NCBI GenBank assembly: GCA_963691705.1
Contig: OY829541.1
Location: 45,835,661 to 45,899,660 of the forward strand
Length of the DNA: 64,000 nucleotides
Reading direction: 5' to 3'
DNA from: Viola odorata
Taxonomy: Eukaryota; Streptophyta; Magnoliopsida; Malpighiales; Violaceae
In this document: positions 39,491 through 49,799 of the stretch, one piece after another
How positions within the stretch are numbered: the stretch's first letter is position 1
Layout: the number at the start of each line of letters is the position of its first letter
Notes under the pieces: generated by a model
Told to the model about the DNA's origin: nothing
Databases searched by the model: none
What the model saw: the letters and a program-made list of their open reading frames with translations, nothing else
Position numbers and translations under genes: made by a program

Positions 39491-42008
39491 TGTTGCTACC
39501 CGATTTTTGACGCATTTTTTCCACTTTTATCGCATTATCAGCACATTTAAATCAAAATTCTATCGATTTTCGATCTTTGGCTATTTATTTAATATTTTGT
39601 ACCTTTTCGTGTCATTTTAGTTTTTTTCGTATTTTTACTGTCTTTTCGTTCGAACTTCTATTGGTCTTGAATAAATTTCCCCGGACCATGGATCGAACGC
39701 CTTCTTTCTTTAATTGATAATTATCTACTATTATTTTCGTTCGCGTCACCTTATTTTGTTTTATTCAATTTACATTGTTATAACATTTATTTTTCGTTCG
39801 AACTTTTAAGGATTCCGAGTGAGTAAATTCAGACCTTAAGTCGAACTTTTTCTTTATTTACTGATTACCATTTATTTTGTTGCATTTTACTGCATGTTTT
39901 AGTATTTTTGGTTTGGGATTTTATTCATTTCAAGCGAGATTCCTCGTGTTGATTGTTCGAACCAATTAAATAAATATTAAACTTCTCCCAAAGGTCAACT
40001 CATCTCAACCATTTATCATCTTGACCCTATCTTTTCTCCTCATCCAACAGCTCCCAATTTAAGCATGAGGATTCATGCATTTCTTCCCTGTCACTGGATT
40101 GCCCATTTAATGCATATTCATTTTGCCACTGTTCCTAACGCCAGCTCATTCCATTTTTGCATTTTGCTGCTGATCTTCATCCACGCCTTGTAGCGATTTG
40201 TTTTTTCCTACAACTCTTCCCTCCCTCCGTCCCTATAAATACCATGCCAGCAGCAAGCAAGAAAGGCAAGGAAAATAAGAGAAAAACTCACTCTCACTGG
40301 TGCTTAGTAGTTCAGTAGCAATCAAGCAAGCAGCTCCAGCAAGCAAGTAAAAGCAAGGTGAAATGGGTCTTTTCTATTAATTTTCGTTTTTATTCTCAAA
40401 TAGCCAAATAATTGCTTAAACTAGTTGTAATCACTCTATTTTTGAGTTAATTTCATGGTCCTTACCTCAACTTAATTGTTTATGGTTCTAGTTATTTATT
40501 ATCCTAATTTTAGTTTAATTAGCTTATTCTTCATTTGTTGAAATTAATCTAAGTTTCTTGTCCAAATATTACTGTGGGTAGTTTCTTTAAATTGCTGTTG
40601 TGAATAGGGTTTAATTTGGGTTGCTGCTGGTCGGATTTGGTGGGTGACTTCCTCCTTGGTCGTTGGCCATGGCGTCGGCTACACAAGGAGGAAGATGATG
40701 AACAGTGCTAGGAGAGTGAAGAAAGGTGGTGGGCTTGGCACAAGCCACGTGCAAACGAAAATAATAAGGGAGGAGAGGGCATTATCGCACCCAAGGAAAG
40801 GAAGACGCTAGGCTTGCTGTTGGCCCGCGTGAGAGGAGAAGATGGGCCAATCGTGGCCCAGTAGAGAAAAGAAGGGTCTGGCGCTGTGCCAGGCCAAGTA
40901 AGGAGAAGCTGGGCCGTTTGGCCCAGCAAGAGAAGGAAGCGTGGGCTACTTCAGCCCACACAGACAGCCAACCCATCAGTTGGCTTGGGTTGTCCTTGTC
41001 CAAGAGGATCGTTCACGCAATCTCCTTCTCTTCTCTCCTTGATTCGACATTGTTATACTTTGCTCCGGATTTTTATCTCGAATTTAATATATTTATGCAA
41101 TTAAATATTCTATGTTTTTATCCATGAGTATGAGTAGCTAAACACCCATTCTTGGTAAGGGTTGATGAGCTGACGTCCTTATGCAATCGTGAGGCCAATT
41201 CGTACTTCACAATCTCTTTTTTTGTATTTATTTATTTCTTGAACTTAATCTATCGCTTACTCACTAGAGACAAGGTTTGATCATCCTTGTACCCTAGTAG
41301 AGAAGAGTTGCAACCAGTCTAGAAGGAAAGGGAGTACCCGTCGGCTAGACAAAGTAGGTGACTAGTCTCGCGCCAGACTAGAAGAAATAAGTAATCTAGG
41401 TCAAGACCAGATTGACAACCTAGGGTTTCCATAGGGAGACACCTTGGCCTAGGTACTGTCTTCCCATGTACCATTGAGGAAGCGAACAGCCATTCAAGAC
41501 AGCAGTCAAACGGATAAATCCTTTAACCAGCAAGGTGTCCCTTGGCTAGGATTATCAGGAAAGGGAGCACCCGCCAGGTAATTTGAAGAGGAGGGAAGAC
41601 AGGAGTGAACAGGAGTACCTCCACTCTATAGCAGTGCTATGAATGAAGAGATGAACATACTTCAGTCAATGATCGAATCATACGAACGGAAGCTCTTATA
41701 TCTCCCTTACCTGGAATTCCACATCACTAGACTTATCTCAATCTAGACCCCTATCTTGGCCAAGACTTTGGCCAATACTATTTTAAACTGTTTTCACTTC
41801 TTTCTATTTTGTCTATTAATTTCAGAGTCAACCAAACCAAAACTCAGTGACGAGGAAGTCAACTCAAGAATTACACATCCTAGAGGTCTCTGTGGACGAT
41901 CCTCTTACCATCATCTACAAACTCTTGTGGACAGTGATAAGTTGTATTTCTACCCCCCTTTTCCATACCTATTTCACTATTATATTTGACGTGTTCGACG
42001 CGCGATCA
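39491..42008 (+). mobile_element. 5' LTR of ATH
   Basis: The right end (GATCA) is fixed by the primer site. The left end TGTTGCTACC is inferred from its identity with the LTR start of OG. TATAAATA at 40234-40241. Much of 39491-41000 is related to the OG LTR, including a segment near 40650-40700. Confidence 0.62.
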
Positions 42009-42013
42009 AATTT

Positions 42014-42031
42014 TGGCGCCGTTGCCGGGGA
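42014..42031 (+). other. Primer-binding site, tRNA-Asp type (ATH)
   Basis: TGGCGCCGTTGCCGGGGA is complementary to the 3' end of plant tRNA-Asp and is standard for Athila-type elements. Confidence 0.85.
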
Positions 42032-42077
42032 TCTCTAACGGTATTTGTAGTTTTTGTTTTATTTTTGTTTTTGATAG

Positions 42078-45000
42078 TTGATGACCAGGTCCTCTTGTAG
42101 AGAAGAAGATTTGCTACCATACAATCCGAATCTCTCTAAGATCGAAGCACAACTCTGGAAGATAGCTAGAAAAAGAAAAACCCCAGAAGAAAGTGAATCG
42201 GAAGCTTCTAATTCCGAATCAGACCATAGTCTAGACCACGATCTTGGCCTAGATTCAGACCAAGATGATTTCTTTGGTCCAGCTATGGCAGAAAATCAGC
42301 AAGAACCCACGATGAGGGAGCTGAACAAATCAGCTGAGCAGGAAACCTTTTCCTGCATCGCTTTGCCGCCAGTGGCAAATGATTGGTCGATCAAGACCAA
42401 CATGGTGGCCAACCTTCCTAGGTTTTACGGTCATACAAACGAGAACCCATTCAAACACTTGAGGAATTTACATGTCCAGTGTGATATGATGAAGCCAGCA
42501 GGTGTGAGTATGGAGAGAGCGAAGCTAAACGCCTTCCCTTGTTCTCTTGAAGGGGTTGCGCAGAACTGGTTCTATAGCCTACCTCACAACACGGTCAACA
42601 CGTGGGCCGAGATGTCCACCCTATTCCTCAATAAATACTGGAATGCAACGAAAGCAGGGTCGGCTAGAAAAAATATGGCTGTCATCCAGCAAAGGAACAA
42701 TGAGGGACTGAGCGAATATCACCAACGGTTCAAGGAATTGCAAGAAGTTTGTCCTACACATGGAGTTGCGGATCAGACCATGATCCAATATTTCTATGAT
42801 GGAATGCTCCTACCTACAAAAGAAAAGGTTGATTCAGCAGCGGGTGGAGCATTGCAAGACTTGACTGTAACGAGAGCCAAACTTCTACTTCAGACCATGG
42901 CAGACAACTGCCAAAATAATACTTCTTCTGAAAGAAACTCTACCCCTTCTAGTCTTTATTCTATTGATGTTGAACAAAAATTGGCTGAACTAACTGACAT
43001 GGTAAAGAATATTTCTGTCAATATTTCAGGAGCAATGACCACAGGGAATCCTAGCCAAGAGCAGGTAGCCTCTGTTTGTGGAATCTTCCAGTAGCAGGAT
43101 CATCAATCAAACAATTGCTACATGGTACAACACCCTCCTGATGAAGTAACACAAGTAAATGCAGTCTATGGTCAAAACCAAGGAAGTATGCAAAACTTCC
43201 CACAAGGGAGTAATCAGTACTCATGGAGAGCACATCCGAACTTTAGGTGGAGAGATCCAATCCCTCCAAACCAGAACCCGAATCAGAATGCCCCTTTGCA
43301 GCAACACCCTGGCCAACCTCCCGTTAACTTTCAAAACTTCATCCCTCGTCCTTCACACCTTAATCCTGGCCAACCTCCTAGTCAAGCCGTTGTACCTCAA
43401 CTGCCGCCAGCACCTCAGCCTTTGCAACTTACTGGGCCATCTATGGAGGATACCATCACAAATTTGATGGAAATGCAGAAGAACCTGATGCAATCAACTC
43501 AATCTACTTTGGCTGAAATGCAAAAGCAGATTAATCAGATGGCAAATCAAGGGAAATTGCCTTCCACAACCATAGATAATCCAAAACACAATGTTAGTGC
43601 CATTAGTTTGAGGAGTGGAGCTGTGCTACCAGAGAGGGAAGGAGCAAAATCAGACGAGGAATTGCGAAAAATCCAGTCAGAGGGCCTGGATGAAGATGAG
43701 GAAGAGGAAGCTAAAGCAGAAGTAGTCTTGACCAAGACATAGGCCAATACTGAAGTTATCGCAGGACCAGAAAAAGCAGAACCTGTCTTGGACAAGCCTC
43801 AGGCCAAGACTGACCAGAAGAAAGAAATTATAGAAATTCCTCCACCAGTCCCTCCTAGATCTTCGAAGGAGAAGAGGGAAGATGAAAAGAGAGACTTTAT
43901 GGCAGTTTTCGGAAAAATAGCTGTGAATATTCCTATGTTGGACTTAATTGCAAAAGTCCCCTCTTATGCTAAATTTCTTAAGGAACTGTGCACTAATAAA
44001 AAGAAAATTGCAGGTGTAGAGAGGGTAAATTTAGCACACAATGTCTCGGCAGTACAACAGCTTCCAGAGAAGTGCAAAGATCAAGGGACCTTCACAATTC
44101 CGTGCCAAATAGGGAACAAAATCATTGAGAAAGCCCTTAGTGACTTAGGGGCTGGCATCAATGTGATGTCCCTAAGTGAGTTTGAGACCTTGAAGATAGG
44201 GACAATGAAGGAGACCGACTTGGTAATTCAGCTGGCTGATCGAACTATCATCAGACCTAAAGGAGTGGTGACTGACGTCTTGGTAATGGTGAATGATTTT
44301 ATTTATCCAGTGGACTTTTATATAGTTGAAATGAATGTGCAACTTCCCTCTTGTACCACTGATATTTTATTGGGGAGACCATTCCTAAGGACGTCTAAAG
44401 CAAAAATTGATTGCTATGAGGGAAGCATAATTCTAGAATTTTGTGGAAGGACAATTAAATTCAGCATTACTAAGGCTTTAAAACATCCTAATGATTTACA
44501 TTGTGTTAATTTTCTTGATGTTTTAGATCCAATTACTGAAGAAATTGCTGACATTTATATTAACGACCCCCTTGAGTACGTTTTGAGCAGGGGAATTTCC
44601 ATAAGAACTCTAAAAGAATTGGAAAACAGGACTGGAGATCAGAAGGAACTCCAGGAAATTCTGGACAGTTTGACCAAACCAGAAGAAACAGAACCAGTCT
44701 TGGCCTCGAGCTTGGCCAAGATGCAGGCCAAGACTGCGAAAATTGGGAAGGAAACTGTAAGTTGTCAATTTGTGCAATCCAACCTTTCTAAATTTCAGCC
44801 TTCTATTATGCAGGCACCACAGTTGGAACTAAAAGCTCTGGCAGACCATTTGAAGTACGCCTATCTAGGCCTAGACAACACCCTACCCGTTATAATTTCA
44901 GCCAAATTAACGGAGGATGAAGAAGAAAAATTGGTGGCAGTCTTGAAGATGTACAAAGAAACCATTGGCTGGACCATGACAGACATCAAAGGGATATCGG

Positions 45001-45456
45001 CCAACATCTGTACCCACAAAATACATGTGGAAGAGGATAAGAAACCTATTCGACAACCCCAGAGGAGATTAAACCCTCCGATGATGGAAGTAGTTAAAAA
45101 AGAAATAATTAAGTTGCTTGATTCGGGTGTAATTTATCCTATTTCTGATAGTAATTGGGTGTCCCCTGTGCAGGTAGTCCCGAAGAAAACAGGGATCACA
45201 GTCATCGAAGGAGAAGATGGAGCCCAAAGGACAACAAGGATCCAAAATGGATGGAGGGTATGCATTGACTACCGAAGACTAAATCAAGTCACTCGGAAGG
45301 ATCATTTCCCATTACCGTTTATCGACCAAATGGTAGAGAGACTCACTGGGAAGTTTCACTACTGCTTCTTGGACGGATACTCGGGGTTTCATCAAATCCC
45401 CGTTGCACCCGAAGACCAAGAAAAGATGACGTTCACCTGTCCATTTGGAACAAGGG
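42078..45456 (+). pseudogene. gag-protease-RT of ATH, two in-frame TAG codons
   Basis: One continuous frame apart from TAG at 43092-43094 and 43740-43742. Gag core: Asn-Leu-Pro-Arg-Phe-Tyr-Gly...Asn-Pro-Phe-Lys-His-Leu (near 42410-42470), Gln-Asn-Trp-Phe-Tyr-Ser-Leu. A Pro/Gln-rich segment and a short coiled coil follow. The protease region has Leu-Ser-Asp-Leu-Gly-Ala-Gly (near 44140) and Ile-Leu-Leu-Gly-Arg-Pro-Phe (near 44370). RT begins near 45040, with Gly-Trp-Arg-Val-Cys-Ile-Asp-Tyr-Arg and Cys-Phe-Leu-Asp-Gly-Tyr-Ser-Gly, typical of Athila. The frame runs on to 45581 through unrelated DNA. Confidence 0.85.
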
Positions 45457-45621
45457 TTTGTTTCAAGATCCTCAAGAATTCGGTGTGGATTGCCCAGCAT
45501 TGCGACTGTGGAGGTTCACATGCCTTTTTCGAGTTATGTTTCTGCACGCTTCCGCATCAACTTGCAAACCTTGCGAACTAGATCGGCAAATCGAGCGTCC
45601 TAGACGGCTAGGAACTCATCA
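45457..45621. other. Filler between ATH and RE-3
   Basis: 165 bases that match neither neighbour. They join the broken RT of ATH to an LTR of RE-3 that has lost its first 120 or so bases. No gene recognised. Confidence 0.55.
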
Positions 45622-46028
45622 GTCTCCGGCGTAAACACTCCGATGCTTAAGTTAGTACAAGTGGTGAAAGTAGCAGGGATTCAACACGCTGTCTTAAGCT
45701 TACCCTCTTGTCTTGAATGGTGAGGGTATTTATAGGCGAAGGAAGAGCCTTACCGACAGGGGATAGGCATTATCTCAGGTAGATGTCGCTGGGTGCTAGA
45801 GAGTGACGTCATGGGAGGTGACGTCATGCGTGACCTGGGATGGGATGACGCCGTGCATATATCGCGTGAGAGCCCCCTCACCCCCCGTTTATGTCGACCA
45901 TCCCAGGGTCGGCCGCCAGGCTAGGGGCGGTAGGAATAGTGCCATGTCCCCCTTGGTATATATAGTGTTCTGGCCTTGTCGTCGGGTGCGATGGCGGAGA
46001 TGCCCTAGAGTGGTGTCAATGGTTATCA
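45622..46028 (-). mobile_element. 3' LTR of RE-3, end missing
   Basis: 407 bases matching 59333-59739 closely, starting at GTCTCC(G/A)GCGTAAACACTCC. The terminal TGATAAG end is missing. Confidence 0.85.
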
Positions 46029-46227
46029 TAAGCCCAACTAAAAACGAGCCTGAGTGTTTACCAAGGGCTACTGCCTCGTCTTCAGTCTTGTCTCTTTAGG
46101 GGTTTCTGCATTAATGAGGGCTCGAAAATCGACAAACACGCATTTTCAGAACATCTTCTCTCTGAGTCTATAAATAGGTCTTTTCTCTACACTTGTTTTC
46201 ACAATTCTTTCCACCTCTCCTCATTCG

Positions 46228-46560
46228 ATGGACGAAGTTACCAAAAACTTTCTGCTCTCCAAGGCCCACACCTTGAGGAACTTGACTCAAGCAGACATCG
46301 ATTTTCTGGGGTCGTTGAACACCAAGACTTCTGAGGATATCTTGGAGCTCCAGGGGATGCTGACCCCCCTACAGGCTAGGCAGAATGTTATCTCCATGGA
46401 ATACTTTAGCCCTGTGGAGAAGGCGATGAAGCTGTCTGTGGTTGTCTCTCAAATTCAGTTACTTATCGTTATGCTGTAGCACAGGAAGGATTTGCTAGGG
46501 TGTTGCCTGAAAGGCATGAGGGCCTGTTCTTCTGAACTGACCACTCTTGCGGATGCCTGA
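46228..46560 (+). pseudogene. asA of RE-3, nonsense and frameshift
   Basis: Homologous to asA of RE-2 from Met-Asp through Thr-Ser-Glu-Asp-Ile-Leu-Glu-Leu-Gln-Gly-Met-Leu-Thr-Pro-Leu. TAG at 46477-46479 stands where RE-2 has CAA (Gln). A one-base loss near 46555 shifts the last 18 codons. TATAAATA is at 46169-46176, and AAATAAAATGG near 46698 may be the polyadenylation signal. Confidence 0.72.
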
Positions 46561-47031
46561 GGGAGATTCCCTTCATGGAGTGGGAAGATGACGACGCTGG
46601 GTCAAATGCCTGACCAGCGGTGGGGATCCTCCTTCTATGTCTCTTTATGTTTCCTTTGGTGCGACCTTGTGTATTCCCGGGCCGTTAGGCCCTTAAGTAA
46701 ATAAAATGGTTTCCTCGTTAGATTGCCGCGCTATCGATGTTTTCCTTCCTCGTATAGCGTCTTGTTTGAAAAATAACCTCCGCACACGCCAATAGTGGGT
46801 TTAATGTCCACTGGGATCCCGCACATTTTCATTTACTTAATCGGCACATAATAATAAACGTCTCTCCCCACCGTTCCAAATTTATTTCGCGTCGTTTCTT
46901 CAGTGTCAACTGATTGGGCGGTTATTTCTGCGTCTTTTGGTAGGCGTAGATTTTCAACAGTTGTAGTTGTGAAATCCGATCTCTTCACCCCTCTGGCCGT
47001 TGTTCCTGAATGTAGTAATTATTTTTGAAAA

Positions 47032-47073
47032 CACGTGAGAAGGCAGGAGCGCCTCCTCGCCTTGGCTATATAA
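47032..47073 (+). promoter_or_regulatory. asB promoter: G-box and TATA box (RE-3)
   Basis: CACGTG at 47032-47037, TATATAA at 47067-47073, ATG 72 bases further on. Confidence 0.6.
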
Positions 47074-47144
47074 TGGGGTTCTTCTCTCTTTTTCCTATTC
47101 ATCCCTCTTCTTCTCATTTCTTTCTTACTACTGCTGATATTTTC

Positions 47145-47600
47145 ATGGCTGACTCATATTTTTTGTACACTGCTGCTAGTGACTCTCCACCGACTCCTCC
47201 GACTTCACCAGACTCAGACCATCCTCCTCCGTCACCCTCATGGAGGCTTACCAAACGCAGGGGTCACAAGAATCTAAAGAAAATGAAGAAGAAGGTCTTT
47301 GAATCTTTCTTTGCCGGTTATGAGCCTCACTACTCCGTGCTACATAAGGGTGATAAAGTGTCACCGTCTGTCTCTCGTCCTCCTTCAGAGAGAGGGGTTT
47401 TTACTCAGAACGCCGATTCGAGGTCAGCAGCATCTACTATCGGGGAGGGTTCCCGTGTCGCCCCAGTAGAGGGGGTTGCTCCCGCGACAAACCCTTTGCC
47501 TAAGCCTGCCGAGCTTTTCTTTTCCTATAATAGTGGGTTACCGTCGTCCCCGGAAGACTACAATTACTGCTATGACATGGACTGGGCTAACGAGGATTGA
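47145..47600 (+). CDS. asB of RE-3, intact
   Basis: 151 residues. It starts Met-Ala-Asp-Ser-Tyr-Phe-Leu, continues with Ser-Pro-Pro-Thr-Pro-Pro-Thr-Ser-Pro-Asp-Ser-Asp, then a Lys/Arg-rich block, and ends Tyr-Asn-Tyr-Cys-Tyr-Asp-Met-Asp-Trp-Ala-Asn-Glu-Asp. The middle is poorly conserved between copies while both ends are kept. It stays open although the rest of RE-3 is decayed, though at this length that may be chance. AATAAATAAAAATAG follows at about 47645. Function unknown. Confidence 0.65.
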   Translation: MADSYFLYTAASDSPPTPPTSPDSDHPPPSPSWRLTKRRGHKNLKKMKKKVFESFFAGYEPHYSVLHKGDKVSPSVSRPPSERGVFTQNADSRSAASTIGEGSRVAPVEGVAPATNPLPKPAELFFSYNSGLPSSPEDYNYCYDMDWANED

Positions 47601-48103
47601 CGCATACATGTCGTGTTTATTGTAGATGCCGCTGGCTCTTTGAATAAATAAAAATAGTATTTTGCTTTTCTCTTCTTTACTTCTGCGTTGTGCCGCCTCA
47701 TAGGGTAACTGACGCTGACCAGCCAGTTATCGCTTCACACAACCATCTTTTTTGACTTCTTGTTGTTCACAATTTTTCCCTCACAAGGTTCGAGGCGGGT
47801 GCTTGATTTTAAGTTTCATATCAGAATCTTTCCATGTGTTATTTCTATTTTACACGTGTCCTGCTGCGATGGGCTGCCTGGTTGTCTGGTCTTTAACCGT
47901 CTTTCTTAAAAGGAAATCCGTTCCTTCTTTCTACTCTTTTTCTCTTCTTTTAAATTTCACATCTCTCTTCGCTTTTTCACTCGCTCCGAGGAAATTCTCT
48001 CATTCGTACCCAGACGATCCGGCTATTAGTTTCGCTCCTCTCGTTCATTTTCAAGGTATTCTGCTCAATCTTGCTTTGATTTTCCTTTTGCTACTTACCT
48101 GTC

Positions 48104-49134
48104 ATGCCTCGCACAAGATCTCAGTCCGGCTCTCTGGTTATCCCCGGGGCAACCCCTCGAGATCTTGAAATCGAGAACACCCCTAGCATCTTTACTTGCC
48201 TCATTGTTCTACATCTCGAATTAGAAAGCATTGGTATTAATTTCCCCAGGGATTACGGTACTTCGATTCCGACTAGCATTATGAGGCTTTATGACAGACT
48301 TTGGGGGACTCGTAGCATGCTTTATTTTCAGATGTTTCAGTATGGGTTCCACCTCCCTATTCATACCACACTAGAGAACGTACTGCGTGAGTATGGGCTT
48401 AACCCTGTGCAGATCACCCCTTCCTCGTGGAGTGGCATCTACGCTTTCCTTCGCGCTTGCGAGTTGAAAGATATTCTCATTCCCTCTGTCGCTTTGTTTC
48501 ACAAGTTTTTGATTCTAGTCTGTCGCAACGACTTAGTTGACATTACCCCAAGGTGGGGTGATGCCTTGGTCGGGTCTTTTTGGTAAAGATTTCAAGGATT
48601 TGAGGAGAGCGTCGAAGACTGGAAGAGCAGTTTCTTCATTGTCGAATTACCCTCTCGTCTGTGGTGCTCTGGCTTCAACCTGGGTGTTTTTTATTGGGTG
48701 AATCCAGTAGTTCTGTCTATGGAAGACTTAGGCCAGGCCAACGCCTTGCTGGAGATGGAGTCGTCCTTCCAGATCCGGAATTTTACCTTGCATAGGCCTT
48801 TGTCTGAGTGTACCATAGGTGAGTTTTTGGGCTTTGTCATTATCTTACTTGTCCCTTGTTTACTAACGTAGCTTTGGAGGCTGAGTTGGTAGCTGCCGAG
48901 AAAAATAATTCTCTTCTTTACGAAGAGATATCATCCCGTGATGCTGATTTGGCGAGGGCTTCGTCGAAGGTGACTTGGTGGAAGAAGAAGGTCGTACGGG
49001 CCTTTACTGCTGGGTTCACAGATCAGTGCCATGGTAGGGCTTTTAATCCTACTCAGGTTGTCGAGTATGCCTCCGTAAAGTTGAAAGAGATTGATGAGAG
49101 CCAAGAAGGCTTCTTTTCCTCCGAAGAGGAGTGA
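48104..49134 (+). pseudogene. asC of RE-3, internal deletion of about 1.2 kb
   Basis: Exon 1 from ATG 48104 to about 48818 carries the conserved N-terminal domain, with TAA at 48584-48586. A GTGAGT donor at 48819 and a TACTAAC branch-like site with a GTAG acceptor ending at 48871 lead straight into the coiled-coil segment Glu-Ala-Glu-Leu-Val-Ala-Ala-Glu in the correct phase. The Pro/Ser-rich middle of exon 2 seen in RE-1 and RE-2 is missing. G-box at 47853-47858. Confidence 0.72.
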
Positions 49135-49429
49135 TGAGGCGACACCATGGAAGGCCCGTTCGATGTCGGTTGACTAAGGTGTCGCTTTACTATCTGTTGT
49201 TCTGTTGTTACTATTTTTTCAATTTGAACTTTGATATCGCCTCCTTGCTTTGTAATAACTAATAAATCTTGTATACTTGGCCGAATAACATATGTACCTT
49301 TGTGGCGTCACCTTCCTGCTGGGTTTACCTATCACTTGTCTCCTTGTACTATCGCTATGTGCTATACTTTTTGCGTATCGCAGCGTTGTCTCTTGTCTTC
49401 TCTTTCGTTGGACCTGGTTCCACTTTTCA

Positions 49430-49649
49430 GAGCATTTAATGCTCTGGATTCTTTTGTTGATGCAAAAGAGACGGTCATGATGTTCTAGGTACACGTGTCC
49501 GCAGGTGGGAGCACTAGGGGAATGGTGAGGCTGAAAGCGTCTTTTCACCCGCCTGGGACTGTACTCATTTTCCGCGTCTATTATTTTTGACATGTCACAC
49601 GCAATGATCGCTTAAACTGTTGTTTCACTTGGGCCTTAGGGTTATAAAA
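49430..49649 (+). promoter_or_regulatory. asD promoter (RE-3)
   Basis: GAGCATTTAATGCTC at 49430-49444, CACGTG at 49492-49497, TATAAAA at 49643-49649 within GGGTTATAAAACCC, ATG at 49800. Same order and similar spacing as RE-2. Confidence 0.68.
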
Positions 49650-49799
49650 CCCTTCTCATACTCCTTTCTCATCTTTTGCTGCTTCTTTCCTTAAGAAAAC
49701 AATTTTTCTTCCTCTCTTTGCGATCCGCCGCTGCCTGGGTACCCCAACCTTCTTTCTCAAAAAGGTATCTTCTACTCTACTCTTATTTTAGCTTTATTC

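Larger units (their letters stand above)
39491..45456 (+). mobile_element. ATH: Athila-like element, truncated in RT
   Basis: 5' LTR 39491-42008, tRNA-Asp-type primer site at 42014-42031, and gag-protease-RT in one frame from 42078. The element stops at Thr-Cys-Pro-Phe-Gly-Thr of reverse transcriptase near 45456. RNase H, integrase and the 3' LTR are absent. Confidence 0.82.

Noticed and set aside
40708..41127. Short open frames in the ATH LTR on both strands
   Set aside because: GC-richer U5/R sequence shared with the OG LTR; no domain, no conservation as protein.
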